Source: Lacimicrobium alkaliphilum | GTDB taxonomy: Bacteria > Pseudomonadota > Gammaproteobacteria > Enterobacterales > Alteromonadaceae | Assembly: GCF_002591895.1 (NCBI RefSeq) | Contig: NZ_NISX01000014.1 | Span: forward strand, 54,058 to 118,057 | DNA length: 64,000 nt | Direction: 5' to 3' | Part shown: piece after piece, positions 36,631 through 45,530 of the stretch | Numbering within the stretch: position 1 is the stretch's first letter | How the letters are laid out: each line of letters starts with the position of its first letter | Translations under genes and position numbers: made by a program | Notes under the pieces: generated by a model | Told to the model about the DNA's origin: nothing | Databases searched by the model: none | The model's input: the letters and a program-made list of their open reading frames with translations, nothing else

Positions 36631-37216
36631 GAGCCGCTTCCAGTTGTGGCAGCAATTGTTGCAGCGCCTGTGCGCGGTGACTGAGCTGGTTTTTAAGTCT
36701 GGCTTCCAGCTCTGCCGCTGTGCACTGATGTGATGCTACCCGGAACACCGGATCATAGCCAAAGCCGCCGTCGCCGGATGGTTGTTGCGTAATCAGACCC
36801 TGCCACTGTCCCTGAGCAATAACCGGGGTGGGGTCATCGCCATGGCGCATCCATACCAGCACACAGATAAAGCGGGCCTGGCGGTTTGTCTGGCCTTCAA
36901 GGGCGCCAAGCAGTTTTTGTACATTGTCTGCATCAGTGGCGTTCTCACCGGCATAGCGGGAGGAGTAAATGCCCGGAGCGCCGCCCAACGCATCAACTGC
37001 CAGTCCCGAATCATCGGCAATAACCGGTAAGCCGGTAATACGTGACGCATGGCGGGCTTTGATAATGGCGTTTTCCACAAAGGTAGTGCCGGTTTCCGCA
37101 ACCTCGGGCACATCAAATTCACTCTGTACCCGTATATCCACATTAAGCGGAGTAAGCATGGCAGAGAGTTCTTTCACTTTGCCGGCGTTGCCTGTGGCCA
37201 TGACCCATTTTTGCAT
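36623..37216 (-). CDS. rdgB: dITP/XTP pyrophosphatase RdgB
   Basis: 197 residues of the HAM1/RdgB house-cleaning nucleotide pyrophosphatase family, which hydrolyses dITP, ITP and XTP to monophosphates. The N-terminal [11 protein letters not shown] nucleotide motif, [26 protein letters not shown] and the late [11 protein letters not shown] are all conserved. It is the first gene of the rdgB-hemW unit. Confidence 0.95.
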   Translation of the reverse strand: MQKWVMATGNAGKVKELSAMLTPLNVDIRVQSEFDVPEVAETGTTFVENAIIKARHASRITGLPVIADDSGLAVDALGGAPGIYSSRYAGENATDADNVQKLLGALEGQTNRQARFICVLVWMRHGDDPTPVIAQGQWQGLITQQPSGDGGFGYDPVFRVASHQCTAAELEARLKNQLSHRAQALQQLLPQLEAALG

Positions 37217-37562
37217 TGTGTTGTCTGCCCGTTGGAATTTGCCGGCATTTTACGTTGTTTATGCCACCGCGTCATTGTTGCCGGAGTTGTAGGTTGGACT
37301 TAAATCCAACAATTTATGCAAGGTGAAGCGCCCAGCGCTCAGTGACCAAAGCATTCACCACAGAGTCACAGAGGGCACAGAGACCAAAAGATTTTTTAAA
37401 CCTTTGCGCCTTTGCGAGATCATTAAACAATTCTAAATGTTACGCAGAGTCGCAAAGGACGCAGAGAGAACCTGAGCAAGTCATTCCTGAGGTTGTTGCA
37501 GGTCGATGGCTTCAGATGCTATAAGGTTAATAACTCCCTTTCAGTCACTTAAAGGAACTAAG
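37217..37562. other. Repeat-rich intergenic region
   Basis: It holds a palindrome at 37293-37310 (GTTGGA-CTTAAA-TCCAAC) of the same type as those near leuA. From about 37360 to 37475 it holds a dispersed repeat rich in CACAGAG, TTTGCGCC and CGCAAAG words, resembling blocks at about 45030, 48230, 51290 and 63760. No gene is credible here. Confidence 0.65.
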
Positions 37563-38615
37563 ATGAAAGCCGCCGGATTGTTTTTGCTTATATTACTCCC
37601 CTTCTTTGCTACTGCTACCGAGCAGGATGTGTTGTTGTCAGAGCAACAAAATGGAGAGCCCATCGAACGTGACCCGCCCAAATATCCGCGTTCTGAAGCC
37701 AGGGCCGGTAAAGAGGGCTGGGTCAGAGTGGACTTTGTGGTAGACAAGCAGGGCGAGGTTGTGGATGCAGTAGTACTCGATTCGTCGGGCGTTGCGGGGT
37801 TTGAACGTGAAGCCTTAAGAGCTGTCAGACGCTGGCAATATGAACCGGCGCTGGTCGATGGTGAGCCGGTACAGCAATGCTATAAGGTGCAACTGGATTT
37901 TGCTTTGCATAAGCAGCGCCAGGGTGTCACCCGTCGTTTTGCATCCAGAATTCGCGCCATTCAGGAACTGCTTGAAAATCAACAACTGGAAGAGGCTAAA
38001 GACAGGCTCGACGAGCTCAGAGAACGGCCACAATGGAATCTTACTGAGGATGGCTGGTATTGGATGATAGACGGGCTATATCAGCAGGCGGTGGGTAATG
38101 TTGAGCAGCAAATCAGAAGTTTTAAGCGTGTTACCGGTATTAGCGCCAGGCGCTTACCGGATGTGCAATTACGCTATGTACTGCAACGGCTGTTTGTATT
38201 GCAGGTCTCGCAGAATCAGTTTACTGAAGCCCTGAGCACCTACGAAAAGCTACAACAGGTGCCAGATAGTGAGGAGCTGATTGCGACCATGGCACCCTAT
38301 GTTGAGCAAATCCGCCAGATCGTCGACAGTGACCAACCGCTGTTTGTGTCGGCCCGTATTAATGAGCGTCGCTACTGGTATCATCACCTCAGCCGCTCCG
38401 GCTTTCAGCTGGCAGAGGTAAGCGGCACGCTGAATACTCTGGAAGTGCGCTGTGAACGTCAGTTGCAAACATTTAAAGCTGTCAGTGATGTGTCATGGCA
38501 GATACCGCCCAGCTGGGGCGAATGCAGAGTAAAGATAAAAGGTAAGCCCGGCAGTGAATTTAAGTTGGTAGAACTGCAGCCCGTCTCTGAAACAGAGCAG
38601 ACCGCAGCATTATAA
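37563..38615 (+). CDS. TonB C-terminal-domain protein with signal peptide
   Basis: 350 residues. A signal peptide (MKAAGLFLLILLPFFATA) is followed almost at once by a TonB C-terminal domain (about 30-125: PPKYPRSEARAGKEGWVRVD, REALRAVRRWQYEPALVDGEPV). The remaining 225 residues are helical, possibly TPR-like, with a strand-rich end. Classical TonB has its anchor and proline-rich spacer before this domain, so this is an atypical, probably soluble periplasmic form. The ATG at 37563 follows AAAGGA. A role in TonB-dependent uptake is inference. Confidence 0.75.
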   Translation: MKAAGLFLLILLPFFATATEQDVLLSEQQNGEPIERDPPKYPRSEARAGKEGWVRVDFVVDKQGEVVDAVVLDSSGVAGFEREALRAVRRWQYEPALVDGEPVQQCYKVQLDFALHKQRQGVTRRFASRIRAIQELLENQQLEEAKDRLDELRERPQWNLTEDGWYWMIDGLYQQAVGNVEQQIRSFKRVTGISARRLPDVQLRYVLQRLFVLQVSQNQFTEALSTYEKLQQVPDSEELIATMAPYVEQIRQIVDSDQPLFVSARINERRYWYHHLSRSGFQLAEVSGTLNTLEVRCERQLQTFKAVSDVSWQIPPSWGECRVKIKGKPGSEFKLVELQPVSETEQTAAL

Positions 38616-38732
38616 AACAGCAGATTTCAGCACAGAGATACAGAAGGTTTTTTTTATATCAGCACCTTTGCGCCTCGGCGGGAATCCAGTGTCTTTTAAT
38701 GTCATGTTCACAGTGAATATAAAGTCACTAGG

Positions 38733-38800
38733 TGCCCGGTAACGGCATTCGGGCATGACGGACGGTCGTTGCCGCCGCCGTTGGCGAGAACCCAGCGATG
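38733..38800. repeat. Dispersed REP-like element
   Basis: Module with GCCCGGTAACGGCATTCGGG, then GACGGTCGTTGCCGCCGCCG and GGCGAGAACCCAGCG. The same arrangement recurs at 56422-56489, and parts at 51226-51266 and 56733-56765. The inner part can fold as a hairpin (GTTCCCGC/GCGGGAAC in other copies). Confidence 0.65.
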
Positions 38801-38809
38801 TCCCCGTCT

Positions 38810-40048
38810 TTATTTGCCTTTGTTTTTACGTACTTTCTTAGTCCTGGCTGCGGCTTTTTTGGTTTTGCTGGTGTTTTTAACTTTCTTTTTCTTTGCCGGC
38901 ACAGCGGGCTTTTTATTTTTCGGCCTCAGGCCCTCAATTACTCTGGCTTTAAGCGTCTGGTCGGTGTAGCGCTCAATCTTTGGCACCATAAGGTAATCAT
39001 GGGCCTCCACCAGTGAGATGGCCGTGCCTTTTTTACCCGCGCGCCCGGTACGCCCGATACGATGCACATAAATATCTGCGGTACGGGGCATATCATAATT
39101 GATCACATGACTGATGTCGGCGACATCGATACCCCGGGCCGCTACGTCTGTAGCCAGCAGAATTTTCACTTCACCCTTGCGGAACCGGCCCAGTGCCAGG
39201 TTGCGTTTATCCTGTGGCATATCGCCCTGCAGATAGCAGCAATCCAACTTTTCTGAATCCAGCCTGGCTTTGAGATCCATCAGACGATCGCGGGTTTTGA
39301 CAAACACGATGGCCTGCTGAATATCGTTACGAAGCAGATGAAGCAACAGGGCGAATTTGTGCTGGGCATCATCGGCAAAATGCAGCCATTGCAGAATTTT
39401 GGCATGCTCACGACGAGAAGGAGAGGCAGAAACTTCAACCGGGTCCTTGAGGATGTCTCTGGCAAAACGGGCAATACCGGGTCCTTCCAGGGTGGCAGAA
39501 AACAAAAAGGTTTGTTTGCGCCATCTTGCCTCGGCGGCAATCTGATTCACAATCGCGCTGAATCCCATGTCCAGCATGCGGTCGGCTTCATCCAGTACAA
39601 GGATTTCTATCTCGCGACAATCAAAGGACTCTTTTTCGATATGTTCAAACAATCGCCCGGGGGTTGCCACCAGAATATCCGGCATGTCTTCAAGGGTTTC
39701 GCGGTCGGTGCCGTAGTTGATGCCGCCGGTGATCACGCCGCACTTTAACGGGGTAAAGCGTAACAGGGCCAGTGCCTGTTGGTGCACCTGCAATGCCAGC
39801 TCGCGGGTTGGTGCCAGAATCAGTACCCGCACGGCGCCGGGCTGGCGGCGCGGATAGTCCAGCAAGAACTGTGCGGCGGGCAGTAAAAATGCAGCCGTTT
39901 TGCCTGTTCCTGTCGGGGCGCAGGCGAGAATATCTTTGCTTTCCATGGCAGGCGGGATCACTAACTGCTGAATGCTGGTGGGCTTACTAAACCCCATCTC
40001 CTGGCAGGCGCTGACCAGCGCGTCATCCAAATCCAACTCATCAAACAT
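38810..40048 (-). CDS. srmB: DEAD-box RNA helicase SrmB
   Basis: 412 residues with the full helicase set: the Q motif (FSKPTSIQQ), Walker A APTGTGKTA, PTRELA, TPGRL, VLDEADRMLDMGF, SAT, and HRIGRTGRAG. The region after motif III (KQTFLFSATLEG) and the C-terminal SLVEAHD segment are close to E. coli SrmB, which assists assembly of the 50S ribosomal subunit. The last 50 residues are a Lys-rich tail typical of RNA-binding helicases. Confidence 0.93.
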   Translation of the reverse strand: MFDELDLDDALVSACQEMGFSKPTSIQQLVIPPAMESKDILACAPTGTGKTAAFLLPAAQFLLDYPRRQPGAVRVLILAPTRELALQVHQQALALLRFTPLKCGVITGGINYGTDRETLEDMPDILVATPGRLFEHIEKESFDCREIEILVLDEADRMLDMGFSAIVNQIAAEARWRKQTFLFSATLEGPGIARFARDILKDPVEVSASPSRREHAKILQWLHFADDAQHKFALLLHLLRNDIQQAIVFVKTRDRLMDLKARLDSEKLDCCYLQGDMPQDKRNLALGRFRKGEVKILLATDVAARGIDVADISHVINYDMPRTADIYVHRIGRTGRAGKKGTAISLVEAHDYLMVPKIERYTDQTLKARVIEGLRPKNKKPAVPAKKKKVKNTSKTKKAAARTKKVRKNKGK

Positions 40049-40114
40049 TAATCTCTCGCCCTTATGATCACAATCTGGCCGCGATTATAAAGGATGAACA
40101 GGCTAATCCCTAAT

Positions 40115-40380
40115 AGTACCTAAACACAGAGCAAATGACTGGTTCAGCGAACGCTAGCGCCTTCAGGGCAAGGCACGTCATCGCAGGCATAGTTGTTCTA
40201 CGTCAAGATGGCGTAACACCGCCATGGAGTCGCTAGCGTTCGCCCGGAGGGTGGGTTTCAAAGCCCCTTCTACTGCGTTCCTCGCTTTTGATTTAGGCCC
40301 ACTAAACCTACAAGCAAGCGCCTTGTATAAGGTGCTTTGAATTCCCACTGAACCGTTTATTTGTTCTATGTTTAGGTACT
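40115..40380. mobile_element. MITE-like element with 33-bp terminal inverted repeats
   Basis: The ends at 40115-40147 and 40348-40380 are imperfect inverted repeats (28 of 33 positions) beginning AGTACCTAAACA. The 266-bp element encodes no protein. Inside is a second 13-bp inverted repeat, GCGAACGCTAGCG (40147-40159) and its complement (40231-40243). A matching right-end fragment occurs at 49583-49606. No clear target-site duplication was seen. Confidence 0.7.
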
Positions 40381-40383
40381 GGA

Positions 40384-40399
40384 GTCGAATTTATTCGAC
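40384..40399. repeat. 16-bp palindrome, copy 1
   Basis: GTCGAATTTATTCGAC, a perfect palindrome, identical to the one at 62893-62908 in the leuA leader. Confidence 0.7.
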
Positions 40400-40693
40400 C
40401 AACACAAGAGGCCTGATGCCGTCAGTCCAACCAATTGATTCCTTGTACCTCTATCTTTACGGCTATCGCCTCACTGATCATTCCACCAGCTATCAGTCTT
40501 CAGTGGCGTAGCCTGCAAGAAGCACAGCGGACGTGTCCAGCACCTTTGCCTCTTCTCGGAGACAAAATGCCACAGTTATATATTCAAAGGCTGCTGGATT
40601 GCGGGTTGGGAGAATGCCCATGGGTTTACCCGGATTCCGCTTCGCTACATCCGGGCTACGTGGTAATTCATAATTCAGCATTCATAATTCCCC
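40400..40693. other. Intergenic repeat mosaic before the TauE-like gene
   Basis: About 290 bp without a credible gene. Near its end (40629-40660) it carries the dispersed word CCGGATTCCGCTTCGCTACA, also found in variant form at about 51370, 56537 and 63899, and short direct repeats of ATTCATAATT. Confidence 0.6.
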
Positions 40694-41422
40694 TCACCCC
40701 ACCAGCATCGCCAGGGCAGAGAAGATCAGTAACAGGCAAATACCCAGTTTGAACTGGCGTTCATCAACCCGGTGGTGAAGCCAGTCGCCCATTTTAACCG
40801 CCAGATACAGAACGGGCAGACACGCCAGAATCGTCAGTGCTACAGGCTGAACCCGGCCCTGAATCAGCATCACTACCGAATACAGGCTGTTAAGCACAAA
40901 CCAGACACTGACCAACGTGGCCCGGAATGTGGCTTTGTCCAGTTGACGACTGCTGATGCCGTACACCAGCAAGGGGCCGCCAGAGCCATATAACCCCTGA
41001 GCGATTCCCGCAAAAAACATCCACAGTCTTTGCCACCAGTCAGGCCGGGCCGCAATTTGTTGGCGACGATAAAGTTTGAGCAGTTCGCGACTGGAAAACC
41101 ACAATACCAGCAGCGCAAAGCCGGTTTTAAGCCAGGTCGGTGGCAGGCTGTCCAGCAGCCAGATGCCAGCGCCCATGCCCAGTATCATCAGCGGTAATAT
41201 CATCGTGGTAAGTAATGACCAGTCTGTTTGTCGGCGCAGACGCCAGGCCATACCGCCGGTCATAAAGATATTCAGGGGCACCAGAATGGGTAACAATGAC
41301 GGAATGCTGAACATCAGACTGCCCAGAGATACGGCGATCACCATACTGCCAAACCCTGTCACCGCCTGAGCGGTAAAGCCCAGCCAGACCGCAAAACCTA
41401 ACCACAGATATTCCATCGCCAC
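40694..41422 (-). CDS. TauE/SafE-type membrane transporter
   Basis: 242 residues with about eight hydrophobic segments and the two-half TauE/SafE (DUF81) pattern, including GFTAQAVTGFGSMV and GIAQGLYGSGGPLLV, which are the family's glycine-rich repeats. Members export sulfite, sulfoacetate or other organic anions; the substrate here is unknown. The start is ATG at 41422 or the ATG two codons later. It is monocistronic, with cca upstream on the same strand. Confidence 0.85.
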   Translation of the reverse strand: MAMEYLWLGFAVWLGFTAQAVTGFGSMVIAVSLGSLMFSIPSLLPILVPLNIFMTGGMAWRLRRQTDWSLLTTMILPLMILGMGAGIWLLDSLPPTWLKTGFALLVLWFSSRELLKLYRRQQIAARPDWWQRLWMFFAGIAQGLYGSGGPLLVYGISSRQLDKATFRATLVSVWFVLNSLYSVVMLIQGRVQPVALTILACLPVLYLAVKMGDWLHHRVDERQFKLGICLLLIFSALAMLVG

Positions 41423-41538
41423 CCGTATGACTGATACAGAAAAACCAATTGGAGGTGATCATGCCATATCAGGACCCTGGTTTCTGAAATTTGTTGGTTG
41501 TCACATTCGTGAGTAATGCCCATTGGCGATCAGTTGCG

Positions 41539-42780
41539 TCAGGCACTGGCCTGAGTAAAGGCCTTTTTGACTTCGGCGATGGCGGTGGTCCGGTGTTGTT
41601 CAAGGGTGTCGCGTATGGCTTTGCCCTGATGACCGGCGGCGATGATCTGTTGCACATCTGCGTCGCTGGCGGCCTTGAGTGCCTGGCGAAAATAATCGGC
41701 CTGATCGTACGGAATCTGTTCGAAGCCGGTTCTGCCTCGCGCATCTGCGGTACAGGCGATGAGCAGATCTTCAAAACGCTCTGGTTTTCGCCAGGCGTCA
41801 CAGCGATTGAAGACTTTGAGCACCGTGGCCGGTTTGAGCTCCAGTGCTTTATGCACGTGAGTATGGAATTCACCTACCAGCAGGGCCAGATCCCGACAGT
41901 CATTGGGAACTTTCAGTCTGTCGCTGAAAGCCTGAATCGCTTTGAGACCGGATTTTTCGTGGCCGCGGTGGGATGGCCAGTGCTCTGGCGGCGTTAACCC
42001 CTTACCCAGATCGTGCACCAGTGCGGCATAACGCACAGTGAGTTTGTCAGACAGGCTGACTGCCTGCTCCAACACCATCATGGTATGTACTCCGGTATCA
42101 ATTTCCGGATGCCATCTCTCAGGATTTGGCACGCCCCACAGCGCATCCAGCTCGCCAAACCAGTCGTTCATTGCACCGGCTTCGCGCAGCACGGCAAAAA
42201 ACACCTGTGGATGGGTCTCCATCAGTGCCCGGCTGGTTTCTTTCCATATACGCTCCGGTGATAACGTCGCCAGTTCACCGGATGCACTGATCTGGCGCAT
42301 CAGGGCCAGCGTCTCCGGCGCGACGGTAAAACCATACTGATGATAGCGGGCCGCAAACCGGGCGACCCGCAACACCCGTAACGGATCCTCCACAAAGGCA
42401 TCGGAAACATGCCGTAAAACCCGTGCTTCGAGATCCTGCTGGCCATGATAAGGATCAATGATCTGCCCCTCGCTGTCCTGAGCCATGGCATTGATGGTCA
42501 GGTCGCGACGCATCAGATCCTGTTCCAGAGTCACGTCGGTGCTGCTGTCACAGACAAAGCCCGTATAACCCTGACCTGATTTGCGCTCGGTGCGGGCAAG
42601 GGCATATTCCTCTGCGCTTTTGGGGTGCAGGAATACCGGGAAATCCTTTCCTACCTGGCGAAAGCCCTGATCCAGCATTTCCTGTACCGTTGCGCCCACC
42701 ACCACATAGTCCCGTTCATGAAATGGGTGGTTGAGTAAGGTATCTCTGACTGCGCCGCCGACCAGATAAATTTGCATCAA
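41539..42780 (-). CDS. cca: CCA tRNA nucleotidyltransferase (multifunctional)
   Basis: 413 residues, the length of E. coli Cca. The N-terminal nucleotidyltransferase has GGAVRDTLL and [10 protein letters not shown], the [10 protein letters not shown] motif and the tRNA-binding head. The C-terminal HD domain ([17 protein letters not shown]) is the one with phosphatase and 2',3'-cyclic phosphodiesterase activity in the long gammaproteobacterial form. It adds or repairs tRNA 3' CCA ends. Confidence 0.95.
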   Translation of the reverse strand: MMQIYLVGGAVRDTLLNHPFHERDYVVVGATVQEMLDQGFRQVGKDFPVFLHPKSAEEYALARTERKSGQGYTGFVCDSSTDVTLEQDLMRRDLTINAMAQDSEGQIIDPYHGQQDLEARVLRHVSDAFVEDPLRVLRVARFAARYHQYGFTVAPETLALMRQISASGELATLSPERIWKETSRALMETHPQVFFAVLREAGAMNDWFGELDALWGVPNPERWHPEIDTGVHTMMVLEQAVSLSDKLTVRYAALVHDLGKGLTPPEHWPSHRGHEKSGLKAIQAFSDRLKVPNDCRDLALLVGEFHTHVHKALELKPATVLKVFNRCDAWRKPERFEDLLIACTADARGRTGFEQIPYDQADYFRQALKAASDADVQQIIAAGHQGKAIRDTLEQHRTTAIAEVKKAFTQASA

Positions 42781-43037
42781 ATCTCTCTTTAAAAAAGCCT
42801 GGCTCTATTATGCCAAATATTCATGTTTACTGCTTTGACTTGCTTCAGGCAAATCGTTAACTTAGAGGCTGTTCGTTTGGAAGCGGTCTTTTGGCCCGGA
42901 TTTTGTGTTGAGAGTACTGATGTCTGTCTGGCACACTGCGCTCTCCCGTGCCGGTTGTGGGCGAAAATCTATGCTTTTGACCCGGATACTTTTGTTTCAG
43001 GATAGAAACCAACTTTACTCAGGCGTCGCAGTTTTCT

Positions 43038-43949
43038 ATGTATCTTAATTATTTCGGTCTGGCGGATAATCCTTTTTCGATTGCGCCAAACCCGGATTAT
43101 TTGTTTCTCAGTCCACGGCATAAAGAAGCCCTGGCCCATCTGACTTTTGGCCTGAGGGAAAGCGGTGGTTTTGTGATGCTGACCGGCGAGGTGGGGACAG
43201 GTAAAACCACCGTGTCACGCAAGCTGATGCAACAATTGCCGGACAATACCCAGGTGGCGATGATTCTTAATCCAACTCTTTCGGCGCTGGAGTTACTGGA
43301 AACGATCTGTGACGAATTGGGGATTGCCTACAAAGATAATCAGGCCAGTCTCAAACACTATACCGATCTGATCCTCAAGCATCTGGCACAAAACCATCAT
43401 CGTGGCATTAATACTATTCTGATCATCGACGAAGCCCAGCATCTGATGCCGGAAGTGCTCGAACAATTGCGCCTGTTGACCAATCTGGAGACCAACAGAG
43501 AGAAACTACTCAAAGTTGTACTGATTGGCCAGCCTGAGTTGCAGCAACTGCTCAAACGCAATGAATTGCGTCAGCTTGCCCAACGTATCACCGCCCGCTA
43601 CCACCTGTTGCCGCTCAACGCTCAGGAAGTCAAAGAGTATGTGGCTCACCGCCTGCAGGTCGCAGGGGGAGACAAGGGCCTGTTTAAAGCGTCGACACTG
43701 GGCGCGATTTATCAGATCACCGGGGGAATCCCCAGAGTGATAAATCTTTTATGTGATCGGGCACTGACACTGGCTTTTACCAAGCAGCAGCTGGTTGTGC
43801 ATCGCTATCTGTTTATGGTCGCAGCCGGACAGATCCTCGGTGAGGATGTGGTGCGTCAGCGCCAGGGCAAACAGTGGACACTGATATTATCCGGACTAAT
43901 GCTGGCAGGGGTATTGCTGGGCTATGTAGCAGGGAGCTGGCATGGCTGA
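43038..43949 (+). CDS. GspA/ExeA-like AAA ATPase
   Basis: 303 residues. The ATPase domain has Walker A GEVGTGKTT (50-58), Walker B ILIIDEAQHL and a sensor arginine region, as in ExeA/GspA and MshM. The C-terminus ends in one membrane helix (LILSGLMLAGVLLGYVAGSW) and lacks the peptidoglycan-binding domain of the longer ExeA. The next gene, GspB-like, overlaps its stop by 8 bases. ExeA/ExeB pairs help insert the type II secretin through the cell wall; that role is assigned by family. Confidence 0.82.
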   Translation: MYLNYFGLADNPFSIAPNPDYLFLSPRHKEALAHLTFGLRESGGFVMLTGEVGTGKTTVSRKLMQQLPDNTQVAMILNPTLSALELLETICDELGIAYKDNQASLKHYTDLILKHLAQNHHRGINTILIIDEAQHLMPEVLEQLRLLTNLETNREKLLKVVLIGQPELQQLLKRNELRQLAQRITARYHLLPLNAQEVKEYVAHRLQVAGGDKGLFKASTLGAIYQITGGIPRVINLLCDRALTLAFTKQQLVVHRYLFMVAAGQILGEDVVRQRQGKQWTLILSGLMLAGVLLGYVAGSWHG

Positions 43950-44979
43950 ATTTTTGTCTATTGATGCGCTCAGGCCGGGAATGGTGATTGTGCAGATTAC
44001 TGCACAAAATGGTCCGGTACGAATTCGTAAGTCGGGGTTAGTCACCAGTGGGGCGATGATCGAAGGCCTCAGGGAAATGGGTGTACAGGAAGTCGAGATC
44101 GATCCTGCCCAGACGGTGGAAGTCGCTGATGGGGCTGACTCTCAGGTTGCCCATTCACCGACAAAAACGTTACTGATGCAGGACAGCAGTCGCAATCAGG
44201 TTGATAGCCGGTTATCCGATCAGTTCCATCGCAGTCTGTTTCTGCCCTCGGTTCAGTCATTGCCAGACAACTGGCATTATTATTCCCGTAAGGCTGGTAT
44301 GGCAGCGCTGGTGTTTATCGGTGGTCTGGCGCTGGGCTGGAATATCGCCAATTACCCGATGTGGATGACGTTATTTGCCAGTGATGCTCAGGCTGAGCTA
44401 ACCGCAAAACCCGTTTCCACTCTCTCCCAACCGGTTCCGGATAAAGTCAGTACGGATACCTCCGCGCTGCCAGAAATCTCTGAAGAGGTTGCCAGAACTG
44501 ATGCCACAAGATCTGTTGATGAAGCTGGCATCACTGCTCGCGGCAACACGCAGACGAACGTTACCGGGCAACGTAACGATTCTCAGACACAAGAGGAAGG
44601 CCAGCGGGTGCGGGCTGAAAAAGAGAGTCCGGCGGCGGGGGATATTTCTCCTGAGCTGTTGGACAAGTTCCGTCAGGCGGTATCGGCGCTGGAAAGCACC
44701 GATACCAGTGTATCTGAACCCACAGTCGAACCACCCCAGGAGGTTGTGCCTGTTGATCAATTGCCTTCCTGGGTGCTGGCTGAGTTACCTTCATTGTCAT
44801 TTTCGGCGCATATGTTTGCTTCTAATCCAAAAGATCGCTGGGTCAGAGTCAATGGTCAGGAACTCAAAGAAGGAGGATGGCTGGACCAGGAACTGCGGAT
44901 TGTGGCGATTCAGTCACAGCATGTCATCCTTGCCTACAAAGGTCAGGAATTCAGCATGCGCGCCCTGACCGACTGGTAA
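43942..44979 (+). CDS. GspB-like protein with DUF3391-type N-terminal domain
   Basis: 345 residues. Residues 1-60 match the N-terminal (DUF3391-like) domain of HD-GYP proteins, aligning with the one encoded at 56771-57976: IDxxRxGM, a Q-T-Q step, an I-GL turn and GVQEVEID against GIREVEVD. A membrane helix (about 113-132) is followed by a long Ser/Thr/Glu-rich linker and a C-terminal GspB domain (about 270-345, ending SMRALTDW). The order suggests the first domain is cytoplasmic and the GspB domain periplasmic. The gene is coupled to the GspA-like ATPase. Confidence 0.78.
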   Translation: MAEFLSIDALRPGMVIVQITAQNGPVRIRKSGLVTSGAMIEGLREMGVQEVEIDPAQTVEVADGADSQVAHSPTKTLLMQDSSRNQVDSRLSDQFHRSLFLPSVQSLPDNWHYYSRKAGMAALVFIGGLALGWNIANYPMWMTLFASDAQAELTAKPVSTLSQPVPDKVSTDTSALPEISEEVARTDATRSVDEAGITARGNTQTNVTGQRNDSQTQEEGQRVRAEKESPAAGDISPELLDKFRQAVSALESTDTSVSEPTVEPPQEVVPVDQLPSWVLAELPSLSFSAHMFASNPKDRWVRVNGQELKEGGWLDQELRIVAIQSQHVILAYKGQEFSMRALTDW

Positions 44980-45221
44980 TAAAATATGCTCACTACACCG
45001 AGCTGCAGCGATAAAAAAGCTATCAACCACGAAAAACACTAAAGACACGAAAGGAAAACAAAGCCGTTTCGTATCAAGTGAGTCGTCAGTTTTCTCTGCG
45101 CTCCCCGCGCCCCTGCGAGATCCCGGGCTTTTATTTGTTGATCTCGCTGAGGCGCAAAGGCGCTGGATCCCCGCCAACTGCATGAGGGAAAGACCGACTG
45201 TCATGCCCGAGCGGTGTAATC

Positions 45222-45355
45222 GGGTTTATCCAGCTTTCTTTGAATATTGGGTGTCAAAGTATTGCACTTGCCCGAATCAAAGGTTGCTGGGTTTATCCAG
45301 CTTTCTTTGAATATTGGGTGTCAAAGTATTGCACTTGCCCGAATCAAAGGTTGCT
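45222..45355. repeat. Perfect 67-bp tandem duplication
   Basis: Units 45222-45288 and 45289-45355 are identical, each beginning GGGTTTATCCAGCTTTC and ending AAAGGTTGCT. The lack of any difference suggests a recent duplication. It lies about 70 bp upstream of the predicted prfB promoter. Confidence 0.9.
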
Positions 45356-45426
45356 GGGCATCCAGTGACCTTGAGTATTCAAATGAGTCTCCTTAGCCAT
45401 GGGCCAATAAGTCCGCTGAACATCCT

Positions 45427-45455
45427 TTGACCTTCAAAAAGCTGATATCTGATAA
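45427..45455 (+). promoter_or_regulatory. Candidate prfB promoter
   Basis: TTGACC (45427-45432) and TGATAA (45450-45455) are 17 bp apart and about 75 bp before the prfB start codon. Confidence 0.5.
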
Positions 45456-45530
45456 CGTTCTGCCCCTGTCCAAAGCGCTGCAAATCCGCTAGAATTCGCC
45501 TCCTTTGTTTTGTAGAAAAATGACCGATTT

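Larger units (their letters stand above)
44980..45530. other. Repeat-rich gap upstream of prfB
   Basis: From about 45000 to 45190 it holds a dispersed block with CTCTGCG, CGAGATC and GGCGCAAAGGCG words like those at 48230 and 51480. It also contains the 67-bp tandem duplication and the prfB promoter. Its AAAGGTTGCTGGGCATCCAG (45346-45365) occurs inverted near 56660. No gene is credible here. Confidence 0.65.

Noticed and set aside
40435..40752. 105-codon plus-strand ORF near the TauE-like gene
   Set aside because: It runs through a repeat word and overlaps the TauE-like gene in antisense; the composition is not protein-like.
43038..44979. Full type II secretion locus
   Set aside because: Only GspA- and GspB-like genes are present; none of the gspC-gspN genes is in the window.
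45222..45355. CRISPR-like array
   Set aside because: There are only two identical units with no spacers, so this is a tandem duplication. No cas genes are present.
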